A stretch of 64,000 nucleotides of DNA from Bromus sterilis (lineage: Eukaryota > Streptophyta > Magnoliopsida > Poales > Poaceae): positions 192,881,016-192,945,015 of the forward strand of contig OX465597.1 of NCBI GenBank assembly GCA_950022295.1, in the 5' to 3' direction. The first letter of the stretch is position 1, and each line of letters starts with the position of its first letter. The notes beneath the pieces are model-generated. The model did not search any database. It had not been told where the DNA came from and saw only the letters and a list, made by a program, of their open reading frames with translations. This document shows, in pieces, positions 20,718 to 32,869 of the stretch. A program made the translations under genes and the position numbers.

Positions 20718-23700
20718 TGTAACAGCCGGGATTTTTACCCAAATTAAAAAAATTGTTTGTTGTGTTACTTTGTTGGTTGCCTGTATTGTTTGCAGTGTTT
20801 GCTTCGCCGATTTATTAATCGATGAATATTCTCCCCCTCTTTCTCGTATCGTATGCGTGACTGAACCCTTTTCCCAATGGCACGCGACCATCTGCGACAC
20901 CGGGGTTTCACCCGAGCACTATTGAACTTTCGGCACAACTCCAGCCATTACCATCGGAACGAAAAACCCCACTTAATAATTAAATGGATTATTTTATTGG
21001 GCGCCAGAAAATGTTCCCAGAACGTTATCGAAGTGAGGTTGAATCGACGGGCTCGGTGGCTTAGGAGGCGCCACGTCACCCCAATCTCGCCTCCACCCAG
21101 TCCAGTCGCCCGCGCCTCACCGCCTGGCCGCCGGATCCGGCATGATCTGCGCAAACCCGTGCCGCCGTGCCCCATTTCCGCCTTCGACGCCGCTCACCGG
21201 AGCCACCCTCGGCCTCCTCCTCGCCGGAGTTGGCTTCGACCGCCGCCGTCCGGTACGGGATCGATCCGATCCGATCCAGCCTCCCATGGACGCTCTCTTC
21301 CTCCAGCGCCCACACGTGGGCCGGCCTGCCCACGTGGGCCAACAAGAGCGCGGCCCAACTCCTCACCTGCCTCTCCTCCGCCCAGGAGTGCTCGGCGCTA
21401 TCCATTGCCACCCTTCGCTGTTGGGCCGAGGCCCGCTAGGGTCAGCTCGCCCCCTTTTTTAATTCTTTTATTTGTTTTTTTCTGTTTCGCTAGATGGGCC
21501 TGGCCCAGTAGACCCGCCCTTGTTTACCGCCCTACATTAGGTAGTTGTCCAGCGCCCAATCTCATTAGGCCCAGTAGCTGCTGATTCGGCCCGATGACGA
21601 ATTCTTTTTTTCTGGGCTTATTTCAATTGCAGATTGTGTTATATTTTGTGATGCGCGTATCTTTTTAACGATAGCTCATATCGCGACGCGTTAAACATGA
21701 AAGTTGCTTAGTTTTTGGTGTAGATTAATCAAATGTGCTCTTTTGCCATGTTTGCACTTGTCTACATGTTGTTTTACTGCTAATTACATGCCATGCCACT
21801 TTAACTGTAATTGCCATAGCTTTTTAACCGTTGCTCAGATTAAAATGTCTCTTACATGTAACTTGACTAGAATTGCATGTAGTTCTTGATTATGCTGCTC
21901 TTGCTTGCTAATAACAAATATAAAATATGGTTTAGGGAAGAACAATAGTAAAACTATAAATTGTCGTGGGGTACTTAGGAGCTTGCCATATTTAGGAGTT
22001 TGCCCCACTTAAATTGACTAGCGTAGATAGTTTAATTTATGCTTCACCTCTTGTCATGTTTGTGTGCCATGCCATTCTTGAGTGAGATGCCATGTTAACA
22101 ACATTTGCTCATGTTGTGTAGCTAAAATACTTGAACCTTCATAAATGTGCGGTATCGTCGTGTGTGACGAGTACTCCACTTAACATGTTAGTAACCGCTC
22201 CCGACGATAGATCACATACTGTAGTGTGTTGTCTCGTGTTGCCTTCTTGTTGATGCTTGCTCTTGATTTCTTCGTAGTAATAGATGCTTGCTCGTCGATT
22301 GCCTTTTCCAGTGTTTCCTTCTTGTGTGCTTCCGCGGGTACTCTCGCAGACGACGCGAGCTTGCGATCGACTACACCTTCAGTTTCGTCTTCTCATCAGG
22401 TAAGGGGGAGCATATATCATGCTTATAACTTTCAGCTCACTCGTGCCTAGGTGTAGGATAGAACAATTGCTTGAACCTACCACTTCATATTCATGCCTCT
22501 CAAGTAAACCCAAATAGCCATGTCCTCCACATCCCAGCAAACCTTGTTCGGCTATGTTACTATTTGCTCGCTCCTCAGCCACTGCTTAGTATGCATGCTA
22601 GGATGCTATCAATTGTTATCCTGTTACTCCTTGGTTTGGGCTATCACGTTATTATATTATTGTGAATGATATGATTATTAGTTGACTATATTCGAAGAAG
22701 GATGGAAGGTCTAGGCTATCCCGCCCCGAGGCTTTGTTCCATTCGAGTCACCTAGGATCCGAGTTCCGGGTATTGGTTTTTAGACTGAGCGTGCCTAACC
22801 GTGTGTGGGATTTTATGGGGTCCCCTTTTCTTACCTATCTAGCTTCAAACATTTATAGTGGTGGCCCAAGATGATTTACCATTTGAAAACATGCATATAT
22901 GTATGTCGGGTCGCTCCTAGCAGATATCCTTTAAAATAACTTGGGCCAGCGGAGACATGGTTTCTCTTGTTGGTCCACCCCAGGGAGCTAGGGGGCTTCC
23001 CACATGGTTTGGGTAGCTAACCCGACCTCGTCCAGCCGGTAGATTCCAATTCGAGAGCGCGACCGACTTTTGAGTTGGATGTCGATTCACCGAGGGCCAC
23101 CCGGATTTGTGCGTTGTTAGTTAGAGGGACCCGACGTCCGGATCTCTCGAAACAACTCTTCAATGAGTGTCTTTAACGGGCCCGACTGAGAGAGATGGGT
23201 GTGCGTGCGGAGCCTTGTAATGGGCAGTTGGTAGACCCATGCAGGGTTAAATCTTTTCGAGAAGCCGTGTCCATAGTTATGGACGACTTGAGACCTACTC
23301 CTTGTTCATAGACAACAATCACTTAGATAATCTTAAAACTTGATCAACGTGTGTGTGCCTTGACTGCTTCTTCTTTATCGGGTGATTAAGTGGAGGACAT
23401 GGATAGGATAGGTGTTATGTTTGCGTAAGTAGCTGATAACAGACTTGTTGGAGGTGATTCCTCATCAAATGCTTGGTTCTCATCTTACTCTAAATAGATC
23501 GTTAGCCACCTCATATATTGCTAGTGCGACTGCAACCTCACCACTACCCCCATTTTACCGTGAGAAGTTAGTTACAAGACTTGTTGATATATCTCACCCC
23601 TTCTTTCCTTCTTTTCCGCACGTTATGCAAATGATCTTGGACTTTAGAGGAGCTCGATGACCCTTCTTCTAGACGCCCTCGCGGAGACTCGACGACGACT

Positions 23701-24011
23701 AGTTAGCTGGATCCCGGCGGAGAGCCTGGACCCGTGTGGTTACGGGAATGGTGTGTTTTACATTTTCCACTAAGCATTTGATTGTAGTCTGTACTCAGAC
23801 ATGTATCTTCCGCTGATGTAATGTAATTAAGGCAGTTGTATGCCGATTGTATCAGATGTTGTATCCTTGTAGGTGTTATGTTGTGATATCATGTTGGAAA
23901 TCCGGAGCATATGGCATTGTCATATGTCGCGGTGGAACCGATATGTGGTTCGTCCCCAGATCTGGATGGAAACATCTAGATCTGGAATAGTACCGCATAT
24001 CGGGCCTTACA
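20718..24011 (+). repeat. 5' LTR of the deletion derivative
   Basis: 3294 bp. Compared with the other LTR it lacks about 290 bp at 21054/21055 and about 230 bp near 21105, and keeps about 100 bp near 22815-22910 that the other lacks. The first missing block holds the TATA box of the other copy. The GC-rich stretch 21060-21440 contains several overlapping open frames, none of which I recognise. Confidence 0.75.
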
Positions 24012-24614
24012 ACTTGATATCAGAGCCTTACTGACCGTAGGATCCCTTTTCTGGCTGAAGTCGACTCTAGACAAAAACTATTTTGTAGTTACTAAGTTAG
24101 TTATCGGAGAGTAAGATACTTTTTACTCCTTACACTTGCTTTGGTCAGGACAAGTGTCGTAAGTGTTTCAATTTTCGAATTATCCCCTTCAAACTCTAGG
24201 ATCTCGAGTAAATGGAGTTTTGGAACCATTACAATGCCTTGCTTGCAGCGTATTGTCTCGATTCCGATCTCAGGTTTGGGAATTCTTGTAGTACCTTTAG
24301 GTTCTCTGACTCCGGAGAACATCTTGGTTGTCCATTGACTTAATTCCTTTTTCCTAGTATCCTCACGATCTGAGTGAGAATGCTTCCCCTTATCGTCGCT
24401 TTGAAATATCGTTCTTCCTCTTGATATCCCGATTGTTTCATTCTCCGACGTTGCCATCTCTCTGCGGATAATTATCTCGACGGAAGTTCGACGTCGACAT
24501 GGAGCAGAGCCCCTTGTTTGTGGTGTTGAAGATTGTCGACACTCTTTTTCTCTCGCCCTCTCCCCCGGATCGTCCAGGATCTCGGGACGAGATCCTTTGT
24601 TGGTGGTGTTGTAT
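24012..24614 (+). other. Residual internal region of the deletion derivative
   Basis: The primer site TGATATCAGAGCC follows three bases after the 5' LTR, with A where the usual TGGTATCAGAG has G. The other end has the purine-rich GGGACGAGATCC and GGTGGTG runs expected before a 3' LTR. The open frame at 24101-24640 (minus) is not a recognisable protein. Nothing resembling gag or pol remains. Confidence 0.6.
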
Positions 24615-27600
24615 TGCAACAGCCTGGGATTTTCACCCAAATTTAAAAAAAAAATTGTTGCGTTACTTTGTTGGTTGCATGTATTGTTTGCAGTGGTTGC
24701 TTCTACGACTTATTAATCGGTGAATATTCTCCCCCTCTTTCTCGTATCATATGCATGACTGAACCCTTTTCCCAACGGCACACGATCTTTTGCGACACCG
24801 GGGTTTCACCCGAGCACCATTGCCACTTCCGGCACAAGTCCAGCCATCACCATCGAAACGAAAAACCACATTTAATATTTAAATGGATTATTTTATTGGG
24901 CGCCGGAAAATGTTCTCGGAACGTTATTGAACTGAGGTTGAATCGACGGGCTCGCCGCGCTGAATGTGTGGTTTGAGATTTTTTCTGAATCGGAGGACGT
25001 ATGGATACCCGGCGATCAGAAACGTGGATTATCGGGCGCGAGAGCGAAGACCCGAGGGCGTTTGCGTAAACCTGCTATCTAGGCCAGCCTATATAAAGAC
25101 CCCACTCTCCCTAGCCTTCTTGGGTTTCCCCTAACACAAAATGCATCCACACCCCTCCACTTTTCCCAGATCTGCCCCCAAACCAGCCCCTCACCTCGAA
25201 ACCCTAGATCAGGGGTGCCCACAACCGTTTGATCACGAGATCGGTGGCCCAGGAGGCTCCACGTCACCCCGAGCTCGCCTCCACCCAGTCCAGCTGTCGT
25301 CCGGGCCCCGCAGGGACCTGGAAGCCCGCTTGGGCCCGGATCTTGGGCCGCCCTCGCCCCGAGCTCCACCGCCGGCCGGCAGCCGTCGCGCTCCGCTTCG
25401 GTGAGCAGCACCCCCACTGTCGCGCTCTTCTCCTCCCTCTCCTCCTATCACCTCCTCGCCTCCTCTCTCCCTGTCCTAGCAGGTCACCGGCCGACGAGCG
25501 CCATGGCCGGCCCCGAGCTCCGCCCGCGCCTCACCACCCGGCCGCCGGATCCGGCGTGATCTGCGCGAACCCGAACCTCCGTGCCCCGTTTCCGCCTTCG
25601 ACACCGCTCGCCAGAGCCACCCTCGGCCTCCTCCTCGCCGGAGTTGGCGTCGACCGCCGCCGTCCGGTACGGGATCGATCCGATCCGATCCTCCCTCTCA
25701 TGGACGCTCGCTTCCTCCAGCGCCCGCACATGGGTCGGCCTGCCCACGTGGCCCAACACGAGCGTGACCCAACTCCTCGCCTTCCTCTCCTCCGTCCACG
25801 AGCGCTCGGCGCTATCCATCGCCTCCCTCCGCAGTTGGGCCGAGGCCCGCTAGGGTGAGCTCGCCCCTTTTTTATTTGTTTTTTTTTCTGTTGCGCTAGA
25901 TGGACCTGGCCCAGTAGACCCGCCCCTGTTTACCGCCCATGAGCGTTAGATAGTTGTCCAGCGCCCAATCACATTAGGCCCAGTAGCTGCTGATTCGGCC
26001 CGAGGACGAAATTTTTTTCTGGGCTTATTTAAATTGCAGATTGTGTTATATTTTGCGATGCGCGTATCTTTTTAACGGTAGCTCGGATCGCGACGCGTTA
26101 AGCATGGAAGTTGCTTAGTTTTTTGTGTAGATTAATAAAATATGATCTTTTTTCCATGTTTGCACTTGTCTACATGTCGTTATACTGCTAAGTACATGCC
26201 ATGCCACTGTAAACTGTAATTGGCATAACTTTTTAACCGTTGCTCCGATTAAAATGTTTCTTACATGTAACTTGACTAGAATTGCGTGTAGATCTTGATT
26301 ATGCTGCTCTTTATTACTAATAACAAATATAAAATATGTTTTAGGGAAGAACAATAGTAAAACTATAAATTGTCGTGGGGTACTTAGCAGCTTTCCATGT
26401 TTAGGAGCTTGCACCACTTAAATTGACTAGCATAGATAGTTTAATTTATGCTTCACCTCTTGTCATGTTTGTGTGCCATGCCATGCTTGAGTGAGATGCA
26501 ATGTTAACAACCTTTTCTCATGTTGTGTAGCTAAACTACTTGAACCTTGGTAAATTTGCGGTATCGTCGTGTGTGACGAGTACTCCACTTAACCTGTTAG
26601 TAACCGCTCTCGACGATAGATGCGATACTGTAGTACGTTGTCTCGTGTTGCCTTCTTGTTGATGCTTTCTCTTGATTGCTTCGTAGTAATAGATGCTTGC
26701 TCGTCGATTGCCTTTTCTAGTGTTTCATTCTTGTGTGCTTCTACGGGTACTCTCGGAGACGACGCGAGCTTGCGATTGACTACACCTTCGGTTTCGTCTT
26801 CTCATCAGGTAAGGGGGAGCATATATCATGCTTATAACTTTCATCTCACTCACGCCTAGGTGTAGGATAAAACAATTGCTTGATCCTACCACTTCATATT
26901 CATGCCTCTCAAGTAAACCGAAACAGCCATGTCCTCCACATCCTAGCAAACCTTGTTCGTCTATGTTACTCTTTGCTCGTTGCTCAGCCACTGCTTAGTA
27001 TGCATGCTAGGATGCTATAAATTGTTATACTATTACTCCTTGGTTTGGGCTATCACATTATTATATTATTGTGGCTGATATGATTATTATAATGTTGATT
27101 ATATTCGACGAAGGATGGAAGGTCTAGGCTATCCCGCCCCGACGCTTTGTTCCATTCGTGTCACCTAGGATTCGAGTTCCGGGTATTGTTTTTAAGACTA
27201 AGCGTGCCTAACCGCGTGTGGGATATATGTCTGTCGGGTCTCTCCTAGCAGATATCCTTTAAAATAACTTGGGCCAGCGGAGACATGGTTTCTCTTGTTG
27301 GTACACCCTAGGGAGCTAGGGGCGCCCACATGGTTTGGGTAGCTAACCCGACCTCGTCCAGACGGTAGAGGCCAATTCGAGAGAGCGGTCGACTTTTGAG
27401 TGGGATGTCGACTCACCGGGGGCCACCCGGATTTGTTCGTTGTTTGTTAGAGGGACCTGACATCTGGATCTCTCGGAACAACTCTTCAATGAGTGTCTTT
27501 AACGGGCCCGACTGAGAGAGATGGGCGTGCGTGCGGAGCCTTGTAAGGGGCAGTTGGTACACCCCTGCAGGGTTAAATATTTTCGAGAAGCCGTGTCCAC

Positions 27601-28336
27601 GGTTATGGACGACTTGAGACCTACTCCTTGTTCATAGACAACAATCACTGAGATAATCTTAAAACTTGATCAACGTGTGTGCGCCTTGACTGCTTCTTCT
27701 TCATTAGGTGAGGAAGGGGAGGACAAGGATAGGATAGGTGTTATGTTTGCGTAAGTAGCTGATAGCAGACTTGTTGGAGGTGATTCCTCATCGAATGCTT
27801 GGTTCTCATCTTACTCTAAATAGATCGTTATCCACCTCATATATTGCTAGTGCGAGTGCAACCTCACCACTACCCCCATCTTACCGTGAGAATTTAGTTA
27901 CAAGACTTGTTGATATAGCTCACCCCTTCTTTTCTCTTTTATGCACATTATGAAAACGATCTTGGACTTCAGATGAGCTCGACGACCCTTCTTCTGGACG
28001 CCTTCGCGGAGACTCGACGATGACTAGTTAGGTGGATCCCGGTGGAGAGCCTATACCCGTGTGGTTAAGGGAATGGTGTGTTTTACCTTTGCCACTAGGC
28101 ATTTGATTGTAGTCTGTACTCAGACATGTATCTTCCGCTGATGTAATGTAATTAAGGAAGTTGTATTCCGATTGTATGAGATGTTGTGTCCTTCTAGCTG
28201 TAATGTTGTGATATCATGTTGGAAATTCGGGGCATATGGAATTGTCATATGTTGCGGTGGGACTGATATGTGCTTTGTCCCCGGATCTGGATGGAAACAT
28301 CTAGATCTGGAACAGTACCGCATATCGGGCCTTACA
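24615..28336 (+). repeat. 3' LTR of the deletion derivative
   Basis: 3722 bp, the more complete promoter side. It contains TATATAAAG at 25090-25098, followed by a GC-rich 5'-leader-like stretch (25130-25860). It ends CGGGCCTTACA directly before the GTTGG duplication. Confidence 0.75.
25090..25098 (+). promoter_or_regulatory. TATA box in the 3' LTR of the deletion derivative
   Basis: TATATAAAG is followed by GACCCCACTC, a good plant core promoter. The corresponding segment is deleted from the 5' LTR, so the copy that should drive transcription of the element lacks it. Confidence 0.55.
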
Positions 28337-28341
28337 GTTGG

Positions 28342-28437
28342 CCTGGTTGAGGAGATGTCGTGCGGCGACAACGCAAGAACCCTAGAGCGCACAATGATAG
28401 GCAGGGTAGGAGCAACAATGCGAGTGGGAGTGATTTA
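28342..28437. other. Receiving DNA right of the deletion derivative
   Basis: About 100 bp unlike either neighbour. It joins 20712 when the element and one GTTGG copy are removed. On the minus strand it reads like leader sequence upstream of the candidate fragment at 20622. Confidence 0.35.
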
Positions 28438-28810
28438 CTCACTCGCGTCGGTTTTCTTTCCGAAATAAAAATCGCAGAGTGGTAGGATTCTATCGATGAC
28501 TGGGGGACTTTGTGTTGACGACATGACGTACGAACTCCCCCTTTAGGGGTAGATATTAATGCTCAAACTGGTACCATCAAGACAAAAATAAGAATAACTC
28601 ATTCATAACCGAAATTTGACCATAGAAGATATATTCGTAAAAATGTAACAACTTACTTGTCTCGAACTTATATGAATAATTTTCTCGCAAGATGCAAGAC
28701 ACACTAATAAAGTTCACACTCAAACGATCACAAAATATATTCAAATTCATTGATCCAAATTATATATGTAGAGGGAGAGTGTCATTGGCCATCAACCATC
28801 TTGATTACCA

Positions 28811-30026
28811 TCAATAAGCATTGTCACTCATCCCTTCCAAACAACTCTCAAGCAGTAGAGCAAGCATCCAATACTTAGTAAACCGCAACAAGTGTTTTGT
28901 GGGGAAAACATTTAAACATGTATATCTAATATACCTTCTCCGTCGATGACTTCTCCTGTAATTGGTTCTACCTTCAAAGTTCTCCACTTTAGCCATGAGC
29001 TCATGAAAGGTGAACGATTCTCCTTCCATGACATGGCTTAAGACATGATCTTTGTAGTTGTGAAGAAGTGAATGTAACACCCCAGTTATCGCAAAGTTAT
29101 TAGTCATCAAGTAGACCAAGTTATGCACAACGCATCTATGTATCTTATGCATTTTCGCCAAGTGACTTTCTAAGCAGGTATTTCCTTCCATCACAGTTGA
29201 AAGAAAATCATAACTCTGTCTTGCGACAGGAACAGTGTTTTAAGTTCATCAACCATGTCATACGTGTTTGTGTTGTTAAAACACACTCGCAATTCATACT
29301 TCATAGAATAAAGTATGGCATATTGGACATTCATGAATAAGTAAGGACGAGTACTGTCGAAGAGATTTATCTGAAGTAAGTCCCCCAAAACCTTAGTCAG
29401 AACACGGGGGGCATAGCTTCACGATCTCGACGGCGACAACGAAGAAGATGATCGGATCTACAGACGACTCAAGCAAGCACACACAAGGGACAAAAGGAGC
29501 TACCCAGGTTCGGGCCACCGTTGTGGTGTAAAACCCTACTCCTGCATGTATGGGATTGCTCCGGTGGAGGTGATCATGTGGAGCTATAAGTTTGAGGTCC
29601 GGATTGACCGACCTTCTCTGCGGTTCCCTTGCCTACACTTATCTATGTGAGCCTTGGTCCTCTTCCTCCAAAACTCAGAGGGAAGGGATGCCACATGAGG
29701 CCAATTATTGTGGGGACACACCTACCACTTATCCTGACTAAAAGCAACTTGCCCCTGACAAAGTGAAACGGATAGGATGGTTGTTGTTTTTGGCACTAGA
29801 TCCATATTGAGACGGCGTGGCTCGTGACGTGTTTGTTGAGGACAAGCTTCTTTAGTGCTCTATTTGGGAGGCAGTCATCTTCAGGGGGCTCAGGAGCGTT
29901 GCACCTCGTGAAGATAGACCTTGTGGGGACGTGTTGACGCGCTACTTTGGTGGGAACGTCCTGATCCCAAGGTACAACCAAGGATACCACAGTTCCCGTT
30001 GGGTCGACAAGTACGATGTTCATCAT
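28811..30026 (-). pseudogene. Copia gag fragment, array unit 1
   Basis: An N-terminal piece at 29796-30026 (VVPWDQDVPTKVARQHVP...CLPNRALKKLVLNK) is followed, after about 400 bp of non-coding sequence (29389-29795), by two overlapping frames at 29191-29388 (NVQYAILYSMKYELRVCF) and 28811-29194 (ITGVLHSLL...ESFTFHELMAKVENFEG). The order and motifs fit the gag (UBN2-like) of a copia element. Frameshifts and stops break it, and it ends before any zinc knuckle or protease. Confidence 0.55.
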
Positions 30027-31109
30027 AATCTTTCTTAACTCACGGAGTTATCATGTGCATCTCCTAGCGATTCTCGTATTACATTTATCAAGTCATTACA
30101 CTTGAGTATGCCTCTAAGTCATTTGTGCCAATCAATGAAGTTAGACCCATCTAGTCTAAGTTCTACATCACGCATAAAATAACCATAGTCAATATAAACA
30201 TTGGGGTATGACACCCCCTCATAGTTTGTTGCCGTGATTATACGACCCTCGATCACTACGCCACCCCGATCGTCACGACCGATGACATATTCTAAAGGTA
30301 TGAATTAACAATGGCAATCACATCATTCATGTGACTCATGCTTAACCTTTTGGGAATTTGTGTCCAGAGGCCATGTTTGTACATGCTAGGCTCGCCAAAA
30401 TAACCTTAGTGGTTTTTTCGTGTAGTGAGGCCATGTCTACACATGTTAGGCTTGCTGAATACACACATCTAATGTGCACGCCGAAATGTGTGACACCTGA
30501 TCGTCACATGGTGCCTCATAGAGGAGATCTTTCCAGATGTTACACATAAAGGGAGAACACTTTGTTGGATTTATTTGTGAGAGATCATCACATAATGTTA
30601 CCTTCATATATATATAATACAAGAAGAATCATATGCATACAGAAACGTATGAAAATATGTGACATGATCTGGTCCATGACCATCCCATATCAAATGCCCC
30701 CTTGCAAATTAAAGTTATACGCCTCTACTTTATCTTTTGCAAGTTTTACGTGGATGCTAGGGCTTTCGTGATAGAACTGTTTCTTACCTATGAACTTTCA
30801 ACCACAACACTGATGAGATAATTGTTTCTATTACACCCCTTTCGGGATCCTCCGGTGCAAATGCCATATCAACTAAAGTAAGAGAGACAAACACCCTCAA
30901 ATCTACTTATATGGTACAAGACATATGTCTAGCGTGGAACCAGTCCCGCATAAGAGTACGTGTAAGGTCGGTCGGGATAGATTCATCAAACAATGTTGCA
31001 ATATGAACAACTGCACATAAGAGGGTAAGACTTATAAAATCTATGCCCACAGCCTCGATGTGTTTTAACCGTACCAAAAATCTATGCATACATCTTCCTC
31101 TGATACCAT

Positions 31110-32383
31110 TGATAGGTTCCGGTGCAGAAAACAAAAAAATCCAGCTACGATAACCATATACCCAAGGATCTATACTAGGCAGATGAAAAGTAACAAAGGG
31201 AATTCGGTGACATACCCTTATATAGACCGTTAAGCGAGAAACGTTTCCGCGTGTACGTGGTTGATGTAGTCATACATATCCAACCTCGATGGTGTATAGA
31301 CCTTGTGACTCTAGTTGCCACTCGGTCCTCGAATAACGAAGACAGGATTATGTCCCCGTTCAAACGTTTTCGATGAAGAGCACGTGCACACAGACCTCAA
31401 GGTCGTGTAGATATACTAACGTTGTCGAGTGCCACAAAAGCAGCACCTCGTAGATCTACACACGGTCGGCGTATACAACGTCCCCCGGGCTTCAGTCCAG
31501 CGAAGTAGCGGAAGAAGGTATATCTAGACCAGGATTCCAGCAGCACGATGGTGTCCGAATGGTGGACCTCTCAATATCCCATATCTCAATTCCCCTTATG
31601 TCTGTTCCAATCTTTGGGAACCACACGTTGAGGGAGAGAGAGGACTCCACCTTGGTACGCCCCCTCCCCTTTTTCTTGGGAGGGAGGGTGCCTCCCCTAA
31701 TCAACCCAACATGGATTTTTTATTTAATTATTTAATATATATTTATTCCATTAATTAAATATATAACATATTTAATTTAATTTCGGAACAATTCAGAATC
31801 TCGAAACTTTTTTTGACTCCCCTCCGAAACAATTTTGGAGTAATCTCTTATTTCTCTGATGATACTGATGATTCCAAATCTATCCCTAACGTTGTATACA
31901 TTTAAGTGTGCCACCCTATAGTTCGGGAAAACTCCAGACAGGATCGAGAATTTTCTCCGATCAATGACCAACAACGCGATCTGGAAACCCATGATGGACC
32001 CTGTGCTTTCACAAATTAACTTCATCGTTGGAACCTTAAACTTGGAGTTCTATTGACTTTGTCATTTCGATACTTGACTTGTCCGAGATTTGATTGTCCG
32101 TATCATCATACCTAGTTCAACCTCTTACCGACAAGTGCTACTTAACTCATTCACATGATATTCCATCCTCGTGACCTAGCCACACAATGCAGCTTCAGAT
32201 GTAAATTCACCGAGTGGGCCCAGAGTATCTTTTCATCACGCGGAAGACCAAATCCCGATCTTCATATGCCTCAACATTTCCCTTAGGAATACCCAAGAGA
32301 CACCTTTATGATCACCCTATTACGGTGTGACGGCTGAGGAGATCAAGGCAACCTCCGATTATAGTGATTAAATATGATCTCAC
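31110..32383 (-). repeat. Truncated copia LTR, array unit 1
   Basis: On the plus strand it starts TGATAGGTTCCGG after the reverse-complement primer site CTCTGATACCA (31099-31109). It lacks the outer about 345 bp found at 47932-48276. Confidence 0.65.
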
Positions 32384-32869
32384 TCGCATCAGTTTTCTTT
32401 CGGAAATAAAAATCGCTGAGTGGTGGGATTCTATTGATAAGTGGGGGAGGTCGTGTCGACGAGACGACGTACGAACTCCCCCTTTAGGGGTAGAGATTAA
32501 TGCTCAAACTAGTACCATCGAGATTAATATAAGAATAACTCATTCATAACCGAAATTTGACCATAGAAGATATTATTCGTAAAAAATGGAACAACTTACT
32601 TGTCTCGAACTTATATGAATAATTGTCTCGCAAGATGCAAGACACACTAATAAAGTTCACACTCAAATGATCACAAAAATTATTCAAATTCGTTGATCCA
32701 GATGATACATGTAGAGGGAGAGTGTCATTGGCCATCAACCATCTTGATTACCATCAATACGTATTGTCACTCATCCCTTCCAAACACCTCTCAAGCAGTA
32801 GAACAAACATCAAATACTTAGTAAACCGCAACAAGTGTTTTGTGGGGAAAAACATTTATAACTTGTATA

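Larger units (their letters stand above)
20718..28336 (+). mobile_element. Gypsy-type deletion derivative with long LTRs and almost no interior
   Basis: LTRs at 20718-24011 and 24615-28336 share the ends TGTAACAGCC (TGCAACAGCC in the second) and CGGGCCTTACA, and the element is flanked by GTTGG (20713-20717, 28337-28341). The interior is only 603 bp (24012-24614), with a primer site and a purine-rich end but no gag or pol. The LTR ends and the CAGAGCC primer site fit gypsy elements whose LTRs are several kb long. The LTRs differ by many substitutions and several indels, so the insertion is old. It must have moved, if at all, with proteins made by another element, or it lost its interior after insertion. 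Confidence 0.8.

Noticed and set aside
20877..21584. 235-residue Pro/Arg-rich frame in an LTR
   Set aside because: Composition is that of a CpG-rich non-coding block; the matching frame in the other LTR (25229-25858) diverges with frame changes.
24101..24640. 179-residue minus-strand open frame in the deletion derivative
   Set aside because: It crosses the interior/LTR boundary, is antisense to the element and resembles no retrotransposon protein.
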